Shown here one piece after another: positions 47,101 through 59,113 of a stretch of DNA of 64,000 bases; the stretch's first letter is position 1; every line of letters starts with the position of its first letter. A model generated the notes under the pieces. It ran no database searches. It saw only the letters and a program-made list of their open reading frames with translations, and had not been told where the DNA came from. The stretch comes from Phoronis australis (taxonomy: Eukaryota; Phoronida; Phoronidae): assembly GCA_002633005.1 (NCBI GenBank), contig NMRA01000102.1, positions 726,345-790,344 of the forward strand, given 5' to 3'. Position numbers and translations under genes: made by a program.

Positions 47101-49440
47101 CAGCGTTTCAAAAAGCAAGCATGTTAGCTTGGCTGGAATTCATACGGATGGCCGGTTTATTATTTTATGGTTTAGTCAATCAGAATGTATCGGTGCACAC
47201 GCCAGAGCAAAGTATACTTTTTGCTTTATCTATGGAAAACATTTCTCCCGCCGGAGGCGGTCCTCGTTCATACGATTGGTACATCACGCAAATAAATGCG
47301 ATCTTCAACATGTACATACATTTGTTCACAGTTGATCTTGATTGCTTTGTTATGAATTGAAATACGGGGTTCGATAATCCGGGATGCTGGAGAACTCAGA
47401 TGCTGTTAATTATTTGCTTATTTCAAAATTGTAGAGCAATACGGTTAGGCTCGTTTAAGCGACAGTTGCTTTTAAACAATAGGTAACTCATAACCGATCG
47501 AATCATTCTCTTCGACGTTTGTATCGTGTTTCATCAAATGATCTCTATATGTACAAGTTTAACAATAATGTGAGACGGTTGATTATGGAGGGTGTTTGAT
47601 TTAGACTATTTAGTTAAGAAAACACCTGCCTGTTTACCTTGGAATGTAGCGTGCTGTGCATTCGCATCTTTTACCCTCGAAATCAACAAGTAAAAGCCAA
47701 AAGCACAGAAGTTTACTTAAAATGAAACAATATAGAATGTTTTCCCCATGTCTTGTTCGGTGATTCACGCCTTTATTTGACAAATAACTATCCAATATGA
47801 CGACTTTTTTGCTGTTCTTCAGACATTTGGCGTGGCGGAATTTTTGAATATCGACCCTTTGTGTTTACCTGATATGTAAGCCGCTCTCAGCCACATAGAA
47901 CCAGCTAAATAATTGCAAACTATTCTCTAATCGATCATATTTTACCTACAGTATATCCGGAATTTTTGTAACAAAGTAATTCGCAATGTTACAGGTGTTG
48001 TAGAAAAGATTGGACGAGGTTGACGTTAGTTTCTACCGTGTTCCGTGATTCCCATCGGTCATGTTAAAGCATGTCGAAGCAGATCTACGCAACTGTAACT
48101 TAATGAACATAGGTGAGATCAACTTTGATCCCTGAATGTCAGTAACGCAATCAGGTTGAGCACGAGCCAAACATTTGTAGCTGTATTTTGTAGAATTGTA
48201 CGCGATTTGCAGTTGTTGACAATTATGCTTCACAAAGGGCTGATATTGATTCCTGTGGTTAGGAATGAATACTCGTGAATCTTGAACATTATAACAGTTT
48301 TACTCGACGGTCTGCGGAATACAGGGCAGTAGTTGTTTTTGGAAAGCATGAATCCCAGAGTAGACTTTTATTGGGATCTCTTGTGATAAATCATAGAGGG
48401 CGCTCTAGTCGTGCGCCTTGGGTTGTGCGTACTAAAATTACCTTAAATGAAGAGGACAAGAGGAAAATCTGACGAAAGTCTGCTGCCACCTTCGCAGACG
48501 TACATTTGATGGTAATTCAAATATAAATTGCGTCCGCCACGGGAATCTTTCAAATAGGCCCACGGACATGCCGACTGATTACCTATGACTGGATACTATT
48601 GGCCTATGGAGGACAAGTTCGCAGTTTATTGTTTACGCCTCACACCCACGCAAATGTTCTCTGGTGTCAGTGAAACATGTTCCCCTCTGCCAGCCGCTGC
48701 GAAGAAGACGTACATCCGTGTACAGCTAGGTGTCGGTAATGATGTACATCTGTCCAACATGATGAAAGGCAATGCTTCCTGAAGTCTTCATTATAAAGCG
48801 CTTTTATTGTAAATCGTGCCCCAACACCTAGCATTTTTTGCCACTACGTCAAAAATGCTGAGCATCTGAGCCGATTCTATAGGACGTTACTACATTGAAA
48901 AAGCTTAGAGGACTTTCTTAGGAAGAGTTCATTGCAACGTGCAACATGCCGACTGGAGTTGGTGTTTTGGCCCGTCAGTTATAGTTTAGCGTGGGTTTAT
49001 CGCTCTGTGGTTTTGCTGTGTTCGTCTCGGGTGAGAAATGGAAGAAGTGGTTATCGAGAGGGGAATGGGGAGTGGACGAAAGTCATATTTTTCCGGTAGA
49101 GTTATTCACAGTTTGGTATGGTCTCAAAATTTCGCCATATTCTCAGTTTCTTATGATTGCGTATGCGCGGCGGCTTAACCACACCTGTTATTTGAAAGAC
49201 ACCATGAAATAGATGATTGGTTATTAAAGCACCCCGTTAAAAGGCAGGACTTGGTGAGACTCGTGCCACCCAAATGTCATTACGTAATACAAAATACATC
49301 TAACAATCAGGGACAAAGAAAATACATGCTTGTCACAAATAGTGTATTTTACCTCTATAGCATTTTGTGAGTGTGGTGAGCTCGAAATCCATCGATTTAA
49401 AGCTGTAATTAAATTGATTATCAGTGTTTTGAACCCAACA
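41200..49440. other. Long stretch without a supported gene
   Basis: Many frames of 60-119 codons occur on both strands (for example 44411-44716 minus, 46315-46638, 46976-47360). They overlap each other in other frames, lack motifs and lack convincing splice sites in phase. I see no RT, transposase, tRNA or long inverted repeat here. It probably holds intergenic or intronic sequence, perhaps 5' UTR or promoter sequence of the gene at 49546. Confidence 0.4.
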
Positions 49441-49545
49441 GTCCAGGCAGGTGAGCATTAACCTTTGATACTGTTCCACTTGTAAGAAGTGAATTTGGCT
49501 ATTAATGTAACGTTCTTTTCATTTCCAGGATTTCTGGTTGTTGAA

Positions 49546-51018
49546 ATGGCCACCAAAAAGCGTCAAATCGCAAGCGCACCCCAACTGCAATCGTTGCCAG
49601 AGATCGTCGTAGAAACCGCTGGTGACGACACAGTGATACATGGCGGTAGTAAAGATGACTACGCATCTGCTCCAATGGAAACAACATATTATTCAGAGTA
49701 TGAGCAGCAAAGCGATTCTTTTCAAGGAAATCGAAGCGTCAGGCGCAGTCACAAGTCAGTAAACCTTCGTGATTCTGTTGAAAAACTGCCACCGTTGTAC
49801 CTCAAAAAGACGTCCAAAAAGAGGCAACAGGCAGAAGTTTCAACCTGTGAAGCCATTGAAATATGCGAGTCGGCAATAAATAACATAACAGACCTTGTTA
49901 AAGCAAGTTTAAGCGATAAACAAGAGATGGCGCAGCTTCCGAAACTGCGTAGGACAATGACGTATGGAGGTCATAGTGTTTCCGGCTCAAATGATTGTGA
50001 GTCAAGGAGACTTTTGCGGAAATTCCAATCATTTGATGACGTTCTTCCGTCTAAGTCGTACCCTCAGACACGCCTTGCTCAAGTTGGGTCTCACGTTTAT
50101 TACCGAGCAGAAACTCCAGCGCAGCAGACTTCCGTTAAAAAACAGGAGACTGCTATAAACGAAAATAAAAATGTAGTGTGGCTAAAATTCAAAGACTTGA
50201 ACGCCAGTTTCAATGAAGGTAAAGCCAAACTAAGACCTGATAACGAGGATAAACCATCAAACTCTATCGTTTCGTTTCAAGCGCAGAATCACGGAGATAG
50301 TGACTCGGAGTATTCGTCAAGCGATGAAACAAATAACAGTGTAGAAAGTGGCAGAGATGGAACTTTGTCACGACAAGCTCTTATTGGAAGCGCCACGTTG
50401 CGTACGATTGCAACGCCGACGTTAAGTTGGGCGCAACAGAAAGACGTTGTGCAACCAGACGAAGGGCCTGAATGGCCGAAATCGTCCGAGACGAGGCTTC
50501 GGATCAAGAACATAACCAAAAAAACACCAATTAGGTGGCATGGAAATACGTCGAACGTGAAGAGAACGCAAATCTTAAAAAGTCATGGAAAAACAAATGT
50601 GCAAAAAACGAAGCAAAGTTCAAAAACTGATCAACAATTATTTAGTTTGGAAAGTAAGAATAGTGATTGTGATTCCACAAAGACACGAAAAGGTATCCTC
50701 TGCCATCCGCGAGTAGACGAGACACTTAACGTCTCGTTTGTGACACGTATTGAAAAAGACAACGAAAGTTTGCAAACAGAATCAACAGCGAAAAAACCGC
50801 CTAAAAGTTCCCCGCTCACAAAACGCGTGTCTTTTATCGAGGAAACCTATTCAAAGTACGCGAGAAGGAAAACTCCGACACGTAATTCTAATCTCGCATT
50901 TAGCTACACCTCGAAGACCAGGATGGGGTACTTGAAGTCAAAATTAAAGAAGCCCGAGCCTCCTGTTTCCCTAGGAGCAGAATTTGAATACGACCAAGAC
51001 GATTTTAAATTTGAATAA
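49546..51018 (+). CDS. Uncharacterised 490-residue basic, disordered protein with an RVxF-like motif
   Basis: The coding exon follows a strong acceptor (TTCTTTTCATTTCCAG ending at 49528). The first ATG after it, GAAATGGCC at 49546, has good context, so the 19 earlier codons of the open frame are intronic. The upstream exon is then 5' UTR. The protein is rich in Ser, Thr, Lys and Gln, with no signal peptide, transmembrane segment or folded domain that I recognise. Short motifs are two basophilic-kinase-like sites (KLRRTMTYGG; LLRKFQSFDD), an acidic Ser patch (GDSDSEYSSSDE), and KRVSF at residues 426-430, which fits the PP1-docking RVxF pattern. The last residues are acidic (EFEYDQDDFKFE). A cytoplasmic or nuclear scaffold or phosphatase-targeting role is possible but is inference only. 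Its coding status rests on the length of the uninterrupted frame plus the acceptor. Confidence 0.85.
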   Translation: MATKKRQIASAPQLQSLPEIVVETAGDDTVIHGGSKDDYASAPMETTYYSEYEQQSDSFQGNRSVRRSHKSVNLRDSVEKLPPLYLKKTSKKRQQAEVSTCEAIEICESAINNITDLVKASLSDKQEMAQLPKLRRTMTYGGHSVSGSNDCESRRLLRKFQSFDDVLPSKSYPQTRLAQVGSHVYYRAETPAQQTSVKKQETAINENKNVVWLKFKDLNASFNEGKAKLRPDNEDKPSNSIVSFQAQNHGDSDSEYSSSDETNNSVESGRDGTLSRQALIGSATLRTIATPTLSWAQQKDVVQPDEGPEWPKSSETRLRIKNITKKTPIRWHGNTSNVKRTQILKSHGKTNVQKTKQSSKTDQQLFSLESKNSDCDSTKTRKGILCHPRVDETLNVSFVTRIEKDNESLQTESTAKKPPKSSPLTKRVSFIEETYSKYARRKTPTRNSNLAFSYTSKTRMGYLKSKLKKPEPPVSLGAEFEYDQDDFKFE

Positions 51019-53990
51019 TGGGTATCTCATATTATTGTGAACAACAGATTATATTCATAAACAATTTTTGATATTATATATGAATTTTCGCGAAAGTATA
51101 TTCCTTAAGCGATGTTAAGAAAACCGTGAACCATTGCTTTGCGAAACAGAAACATAATTTCATCCCAAAACATAGCCAACAGGATTTCCAACCTCGTCAA
51201 CCAACCCCAAACATACTGTACGGAAGGCAATTCTAGCTCCAAAGCTCTGTATTTTCAATTAATGAATGCCCTTTCTTTCAAGGGAAGCCATATGTACAAA
51301 AGACAACATCTAGATATTTAAGCAAGTAGGAAATTCTCGCGCAGATAAAGACTGAGGGATGATTTATTTACAAAGATCAACAAGAGTTTCTTTTGATATT
51401 TTAAGAAAGTTAAACACTGCCGCGTGCTTATGGCAATCCTTATAAATATACATTTCTCTAAGTTCAGTGTGCTTATCAGTTTATGAGAAAAATGATATTC
51501 GTTCTCAGTAATATTGAGACGGAAGGGACACACTGTGTCTCCCTGGTCAAAATCTAAGTATAAACCTACGTCAATTCACAGATTGTGATTTTAACAACGA
51601 AAGGGCGTCATGACCCCACTCTGTACACGGGTGTACATGTACTTAAACTGAGGTATTTTTCCAAATTGAATTAAAACGTATGATTGTGTATAACAATACA
51701 CTTTAGGATCAAACACTTCATTTTGTAGGCAACCATTTACGTAGTTTTCAGCCAGTGAATTTTCACATACAGTACGACATCTTGGTTCAGCCAAACATAG
51801 TAGAATCTCGACAACACGAGTTTGGCTGAAGAAGTCAGAGTTCGTGAGTACTAAACACTTTTGTCCAAGTCGTGCAAATTGTCACAAGTTTCCCTTGATA
51901 GGACGAGGAGACATTTTGTCATGTCTGAACCAATATTTGGTAATCGTGACATAGTTGTTGCTGAATAACAGCAACCTGCCACCGTTCGCTCAACACCACA
52001 TCATTTGAGCCAGGAATTAGCTACACTCTTTTACAGTTGAGAATGGTAGCACTGTGCATGAAATCTGGAAAACCCCTTCCCGTTTAGTGGTACGAGTAGT
52101 ATAGGCAACCACCTTTGACTCAAATAGTTGCAATTTATTAAAACGGCAATGAGCGAAGTGAACAAAGTCAGGGGAACCTCGATCCAGTGACTAAGCCCAT
52201 TCAAGTACAGTGCATAAAAACGTGTGCAAGTGGTGACGACGTGATGTGTATACTTCCGACCAAGGCATGCGCACTGATGCCCAGACAAGAAATTTCGTGT
52301 GTTGTCCATCACGTTTCCACAGGGCCACTTTTCATTATAGGTGGCGCTGTGTGAGAGGGTAGGAATTAGCTACAGTGCCCTTTTTACGAGATTTAATACG
52401 CATCCGTATTCTTGGAAGAGCCATACAGTTGTATTTCGTCTCCAGGAAACTGAGTAGAGGGAATCATTTTATCAAATAAGGAAACGCTACACGCGGTTGT
52501 AAGATGGACAATTTTTGTGTACTTTATCTTAGGCAATCGTAATTGCCATACCTTGGGCTGACAAGGTCTGAATACCTGCAGTGGTTGACAATAATTTTAA
52601 AGTGAACACACAACTAAGATACTGATAACTGAAAACAAAATAACGAAATAAAAACAACGAAAAGAAGAAATCAGTGGATGCATAACAGACCAGAAAGACT
52701 GCATTTCAGTGATGTCCAACTCGCAGCAGGACTAAAGCGCGAAATTACAAGTTTATGCGCATATTATTCCTTGTAAATTAGTTATAAATCATACGTCCAA
52801 ATACCCACCAATATTTCTCAGCATGTACTGATATTCAGCAGGTGCAACACCGTGAGGCCATATTCTCCTGTCAAATTCCTAAATCAACACATCTTATGTT
52901 TTTTTCCGTTTTCTAGCTCTTGTAAAATTTTCATTCATAGTTTTGTTGCACACGAAGTGACACTGAAGTGCATTTTTAATGGCTTGGAAAATTTCAGTTC
53001 TCGAAACTTCAGCATTCTTTCATTGGCTAAAATATGAAGCCAAATGGCAGCAAAAGTCGTCTTGCTTTGGTCCCTATTAGCCGTTACTATACAAGTAGGA
53101 ATTTGCAAGTCATACATGACAAACGAAACGAAAACGAACGCCAATCAACCCGACAGCATAAAACAAATCCGCCATGGATCACATTTTCCCGGTCGTCATA
53201 TCTGACCCTCTTCCTGTCTTCGCTGTCATGCGAGAGTGTGCACTTTCCCTTCCTGTACCCGGCTTTGCGTATTTTTTTTAATTCTGTGACTGGAATACTG
53301 GCCTGATCCGGAATGTATACGATCTACGGATATTTGGCTGTAAAGCGTAACATGATAAATAGAGAAGGTGCTCCAATAAGGTCATAGCGAATCTTCCGTT
53401 GGTTTCGGGACTCTTAACTACAGTTAAGACCTGTGCCCTTCGGTTATCTACATTAGCCGGCAGCAGCTTTTTGACCAGAAAATGACAACCAGATAGATTG
53501 TGAGCGTGACAGAAAAGGTTATTAACAGGTATTTCGATTTACATCTGGAAACTGCAGGTTCAATGAAAAAATGCAGTAATTTACCCTACCGCTGTCGTCT
53601 AATTGTTTGACTACGTTTATCTCCGTTTGTGATTTTTACGCACCTGTTCCGGGATTTTGCTTATTTCTTTTCAACCGGTACACCGATTTCCAATTTTTTG
53701 TGTGAATTACTCAGCAAAGTGCGCCAAAAATTTTCATTGAATTATTTTATCGAGACTTAAAATTAGGTATTTTCTGCCACTCCTGCTTCTAATAAATCGA
53801 GGAATAGGTTTGCTACTGAAATGAAAAGGAAGACAAGCATTCTTTATAGCTGTATTAAGCACCTATAACACAACTGTTTCAAATACATAACTACAATTTA
53901 TACTCGCAAAAAACGAAAAAGATAAATTTTAACGTAGGAATTTTTTCGAAAAAAAAAATATTTGTTGATGTTCCACAGCCTGCAATATTT
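51019..53990. other. 3' flank and non-coding stretch
   Basis: No supported features; I could not identify a clear polyadenylation word for the gene ending at 51018. ATAAAC-type words occur near 51055. Confidence 0.35.
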
Positions 53991-53999
53991 ATATTATAC

Positions 54000-54430
54000 T
54001 TTAAAGCATTATTAATTTTTTCAGAAAAGTATATACAAATCTCGTTGATTGAAAGTAGAGGGAACTATACAAATCAGTTGGTGAGTCAGCGCACAGGACC
54101 ACGTCATCGGCATTTTAAGAATACCTTCACGTCAGTGACAATTTGAAACATACCTTCGTCATTGCTAGAATGATCACACTCTACGAATTCGTTGAAATAC
54201 CAAATAAGCAAACAATGCTACAATAAGAAGTCAGTAGTGCCATCTGGCGTTCTCACACACGTACGAAGTTTGTTATACATTGACTTCAGGGTCTCAAAGA
54301 GTAACCAGCATCTTCAACTTTTTGCAGCTTAAGCTAAAACAATTTAAGGTAATTTTATCAAACGCTTTAGTGAAATCAATGAAAAATATTTCTCTGGAAA
54401 ATAGCTGACAATGTGAAAATTTAATCAACA
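54000..54430 (-). mobile_element. LINE reverse-transcriptase relic
   Basis: Minus-strand reading from 54430 downward gives FGDQLVLIKFSHCQLFSREI, FFIDFTKAFDKI, then LKSMYNKLRTCVRTPDGTTD (about 54285-54235), LFIWYFNEFVECDHSSNDEG (about 54210-54150), and ADDVVLCADSPTDL with the catalytic ADD at 54111-54103. These are consecutive RT blocks of a non-LTR retrotransposon (the FIDFxKAFD block, the CVRTPxGxTDFF block, the LFNEF block and the YADD box). The residue before ADD reads Asn, not Tyr. Stops and frameshifts separate the blocks. It is a different clade from the L1-like copy at the window end. Confidence 0.7.
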
Positions 54431-57380
54431 CTAACTGGTCTCCGAACGCCTTTGTGCCTTTTCAATGTTAAATCCGACCGAGTGGGAGATTTCTAATTTC
54501 ATGTAGGGCATAACTTCATGTATCGATTCCTGCAAGTTGACGCCGGGGTCAGCGATTCACGGTACCATCACATTCTTGCATCTAACGTAGCTGTACTCTA
54601 TCTTGTTTTCATGAACGTCCATTTTCACCACATTTTCTTCACGCAGGTCGTCCATGTCCAAGACTCGTGCGACAAGCGAGTCGAGTTGCTCGTGCTTTGT
54701 TAGCTTATAGTTTATGTCACGTGACAATGTCAGTACCCGGCTCAGTCATTGTATACTTGTTGCCCGTATACTCAGTGCGGGAGATTATAGCTGGACGCCA
54801 TCGTCGTCACTTACTCTTAGTCGTTACAGAACTCGGCTCCCATTCTTCACCACTCCCGTGATTTCTATTGGCCATTTTGTATTTTTGTACGAGCCTTACC
54901 CAACGAACGATGAATAATGATGCTTAATACAATCTCTGAATTTTTTCAGTTTATCCACAATTTTCACCTCGTCCCTTTTAAACCGACCGTTCCAACTCGC
55001 ACTAACACTATCTGGGCAAAACAGTTCCGTAAAAGTACACAAGACTCCTCTCATAATTCAAGATTCCCTGACGTATCGTTTTAGCGGAGACATTTTCCTA
55101 GTGTACGCAACTAAGGTCCAGATATTACTTTCGAAACACTGGCCTTTCTCTACTGGGGTGATTTAGCGAGATCTTGTGTGGACTTCATGGCTTTTCTCGT
55201 GAGAAAATTTGGTCCCAGATAACGCACCCCAGGAAGTTTCATATGTTCGTCATTGTAGACGTTCGAGAGAAAAAACGTTAAGGTCATTGCACCGAGAATT
55301 TCAAACTTCCATGGTTCAGCTAACAAAGAAGAACACTGAGTGTGAGAGTGAGGAGTATAGGCTTAGGGATTTGATTCCTAGTCACGCCTACGCAATTTCA
55401 TCAGGCCTTCATTGATTACCTCTATTCAGTGGAGTTCTTTCGTTACAGTGTTTTTTCGCCACCAATTTATCGCCACACACATGATTATAAGATATCGGTG
55501 CCGCTGCCGTCCTTCCCAGAATGCCCCTGCTCATTTGAGTACGTGAGCAAAAATTTCTCACCGAATTGCTCACGTTCTTACATGATGTCATAAGACGGTG
55601 TCGTATCTTGGGTGTGCAGAAACAGAAAAGAACGCTATTGGCGAATCCTTGCGAACTGTCTCCTATGGCCTAGAAAAATAGAACAAAACTGTAACCAAAC
55701 TTGAATGCATTGGCCGAATTTAACATAAGCAACAAGGTTTTCTATGGAGCTGGTTTCATGGTCATATAATCAAAGAACCAGCATATTTGGCGCTACTTAT
55801 GAGTGAGAACTTAAAGCACTTTCACAGAACAGTGATTTTCATTACGTTTTCCAGATTTTGACACAGCTGACTAAAACTGAATGGCACAATCTGAGTAAAT
55901 AGCCCGCGGAAATGTGTAATAAATCTATGTATTTGGCTAAGTTGCCCTGTTCATCTCGTCCGCAGTCTGTTTTATCTACATTAATTGACGGATTTGGGCA
56001 CATTTAGATGATGGAAACGTATATGTGTGCTCAACACGAGGGGCGCAACCATCAAGTTATAATTGAAACTTAACGCTAAAAGCGACCAGTAGCTTGGCAC
56101 TTTTTACTGCCGCTTTCCAACTTTACGCAGTGTAACGTGCAGAGTTTCAAGTGGAGTTTTGAGTAAAGTTTGGTGATCTCGAGACACGATTCCAACGAGA
56201 TGTGCCCTAGTGCCACTGAGATTTCTACCAAATGGTCCTTGGTCAAACAAATTCCACACTCTTCTTTCAGCCCCAGTTGCAAACGGACCAGATGTTTGGC
56301 GGCAGTAGTGCTTTTGTTGCCGACAATATTAGCTACATATAAGCCCTTCAAAATAACTTTACAACAAACGAAGTTTAGTTAATGTTTAAGTATGCCAGGT
56401 TTATGCATTAACCCACACGTAGATGCAGGCCTATCTAGTCTCTTTTTGCCAGTCTCTCTGCAATCATTGGCGGAACATTACAACAGTTCAAATTCTTGAT
56501 TCGAATTGTAGATTTTACATACTCGTACATAAACGTTTCCAATTTGACCATGCGAAAGTATAAAATACATTTATAATACCTGAAGCAACTCCAGGGGTAC
56601 ACTGATGACCGACTTCCCTTGTGTATGGATGTCTACAAGAAACCGTACTGTGCCCCAGATGCGTAGTAATACAAACACAACCGGGACAAATGCTAACTTC
56701 TTGTTGGCTTGCGAAATGACCATCAATGTATCTTGAGAGACGTAATGAAGGTTTTCGTTTCTCATCTGACAGAAAAAGAGAAACAGAGGTCAAAGAATAC
56801 AGCAAGTAGAAAGCAGCAAATGAATATGTATCAGTACCTCTTTGTGTTGTGTCAGGTTCAAGTAATATTCAAAGGGATACTAGACAGAATATTAATTCTG
56901 CCACATATAAATTCAATATAAGATTACTACAAGCATAGAGCTTTTAATAATTTGACAGCAAAGGAGACGTCAATGTACTGAAAATGTTGCGCATGTCAAG
57001 GTGCTCTGAACGTAGATCCTATGTGAATGTGGAGAATCCTCCATTGGCAAACATCAAGGTCACTTGAAACCAGGATTTGAGAATACAAGTTAATGCTGCA
57101 GAGAAGACAATGAATCAAAGGGGATCGCAGAGCGCATGTGGACGAAGCAACAAACTAACATTCAGTGGAAAAAAAGTCGGATATTTGACTGAGCCACAGA
57201 GGCTGGACCGAAAGAAGTATCAAAGAAGTCCATGCACATGGGGCTACAAGTTATGTCTTCAGTCAGCCCAGCAATCATCAAAGTCACACCTGGCTCTACC
57301 ACTCCTAGGGAAGATATAAGTATAACAAATACCCCCAAAGTTAATGGTTGACTCAGTGGCGAAGCTAATAAAGTGCTGCA
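54431..57380. other. Non-coding stretch
   Basis: No supported gene or RNA. More 5' LINE sequence may lie just above 54430 but is unrecognisable. Confidence 0.35.
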
Positions 57381-57382
57381 CA

Positions 57383-58352
57383 GACAATTTAAAGGAGAAG
57401 GCAATCATTTCACGTGTCATTTTTAGTAAAATTACGGTTCGTTGATTACCCCAGACATTTGTTTCGATTAATAAAGGCTTGCTGTAATTTTGTTATTTAG
57501 TCGTACCTCACTACGGAAGTGACGTTTAGGGGGTTAAGAATTTCGACGTACCCCAGAACGTGTTATTCCTGGAACTATCATTGATTCTTCTTGTGCTGGT
57601 GTTGCCTCCAGCCCAGAGCTTGTAAGCAGCCCGAAGTTGAGTTGTGGGAGTCAATACAGGCCAAGTTCGACTCCCATTGAGGAGGACAGTTCAGTAGTCA
57701 AGCCGGTGAGTCAAACTGTGATAAGTTTAGGGTGGACTTAACTAAAGTATTGGAGCTATTTAAAAGGTGCCAAGGATGTGACCAGGGAGTCACACGACTA
57801 ATGAAACCGGTTTGGGTACTCAGGTCATCATCCAGTGGGAACAGAATAGGCACTCTATTGAGGTCGGCATAACAGTGCACACCTCGCATTTGCACCAAGA
57901 CATCCCACCACGTCTGTCCTCGGTCTCTGCCTCATCCCTCTCAACAGCTGTCTGTATTCTGTCTCACTATACTCGGGCTCAAACATATATCCACCCACTG
58001 CTAATACATACATGTACTAAAGGATTCCTAAGTCCAACGTACTTAACTGAGTTCTCTAACAACCTACATGTAGCTTGTCGTAGAAAACTCGTCGATGGGA
58101 CGAGGTGACGACAATTTTAGGAATCCAGCACAAGCAACACTAGATTAGATCCTCTGATCACAGTTACTCGAACGCACTAAAAACAAAATGGCAGGAAATT
58201 TCAACCACCTAACGTCACTTCCGAAGTAATGCACGAATAATTAATATAATTGCGAAGAGTCGTAATTAACTGAAGCATATGTCTGGGATAATCAACGAAC
58301 TGCATTTTATGAAAAAATGACACGATAAGCTTGCCTTCTTCTTTAAAGGTCC
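57383..58352. mobile_element. 0.97-kb element with about 160-bp terminal inverted repeats
   Basis: The left arm 57383-57545 matches the reverse complement of the right arm about 58190-58352. Blocks in order are TTTAAAGGAGAAGGCAA / TTTAAAGAAGAAGGCAA, GTGTCATTTTT, GGTTCGTTGATTACCCCAGA / AGTTCGTTGATTATCCCAGA, and CGGAAGTGACGTT. The interior of about 640 bases has no transposase. This looks like a non-autonomous DNA transposon with long inverted arms. A target duplication is not clear at either edge, so class is undecided. Confidence 0.75.
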
Positions 58353-58540
58353 CTTGTTCAATTCGCATCACCAGATTAAATTCGTGACCTAGGTCAACCT
58401 AAAAGCGGATAGATCATCGTGTGAATATTTGTCAATCATAGTCTAGGTCAGAGGTCAGTTCCTTCGTTTGCTTTTCACAAACAAGAGGACGAAGGAGGTA
58501 GACAACCTACTTTGAATCAAAACGGTATGAACAGATGGAT

Positions 58541-59113
58541 CTAGGAGGCCCGAGGTGTCCAGGCATACCCTGTTCGAACGATAAAAATGGAACCGACGAG
58601 AGCTTGTACTTCAATAATTGACGCCAAGTCAATTGCAAGGCTATCACGAGGGTTTGCCCTTGGAAAAGTTAGGTCAGTGGCCCCATACTGACTTCCGGCA
58701 TCCGCTTCTGTGTATGTTTTCCTAATGAATGTGATGCCTTCAACGACAGCATCAATGAAAAAACACGAGAAACAACAACATACTATTAAAAAAGATACGG
58801 TACAACCATAATCTAGCTGCGCCTCATGCAGTGCTGTCTGTTTGCGATGACTTGAGAATTTAAACTCTTTAGCAAATAGAAAACTGCATGACCGACTGGC
58901 TGTTTCAATAAAGTGGAAATCGACATCTACATTCCGAGCTAAGTCTACACAATAGAGCTTGTAAATCACATTACGACCACGAAACAATAAGTGACTGATT
59001 TTTATATTTGTGCCCGTCAACCCGTTTTCAACACCCAAGTGGATATCAATTTGTTTTGAAAATTCGTTCAAAAACTGCATAGGTTTAATTTGAAAATGAA
59101 TTTGCGCACACAT
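58541..59113 (-). CDS. Uncertain 190-codon open frame
   Basis: This is the longest unexplained single frame outside the two main genes. It starts MCAQIHFQIKPMQF and has a hydrophobic stretch (VSFLIVCCCFSCFFIDAVV) in the second half. No domain is recognised and no splice or paralogue support is seen. A frame of this length can occur by chance in 64 kb of this composition, so it is listed at low confidence. Confidence 0.2.
   Translation of the reverse strand: MCAQIHFQIKPMQFLNEFSKQIDIHLGVENGLTGTNIKISHLLFRGRNVIYKLYCVDLARNVDVDFHFIETASRSCSFLFAKEFKFSSHRKQTALHEAQLDYGCTVSFLIVCCCFSCFFIDAVVEGITFIRKTYTEADAGSQYGATDLTFPRANPRDSLAIDLASIIEVQALVGSIFIVRTGYAWTPRAS

Noticed and set aside
46976-47360. Two overlapping plus-strand frames of 115-119 codons
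   Set aside because: Two long frames over the same bases cannot both be coding, and neither shows motifs or splice context.
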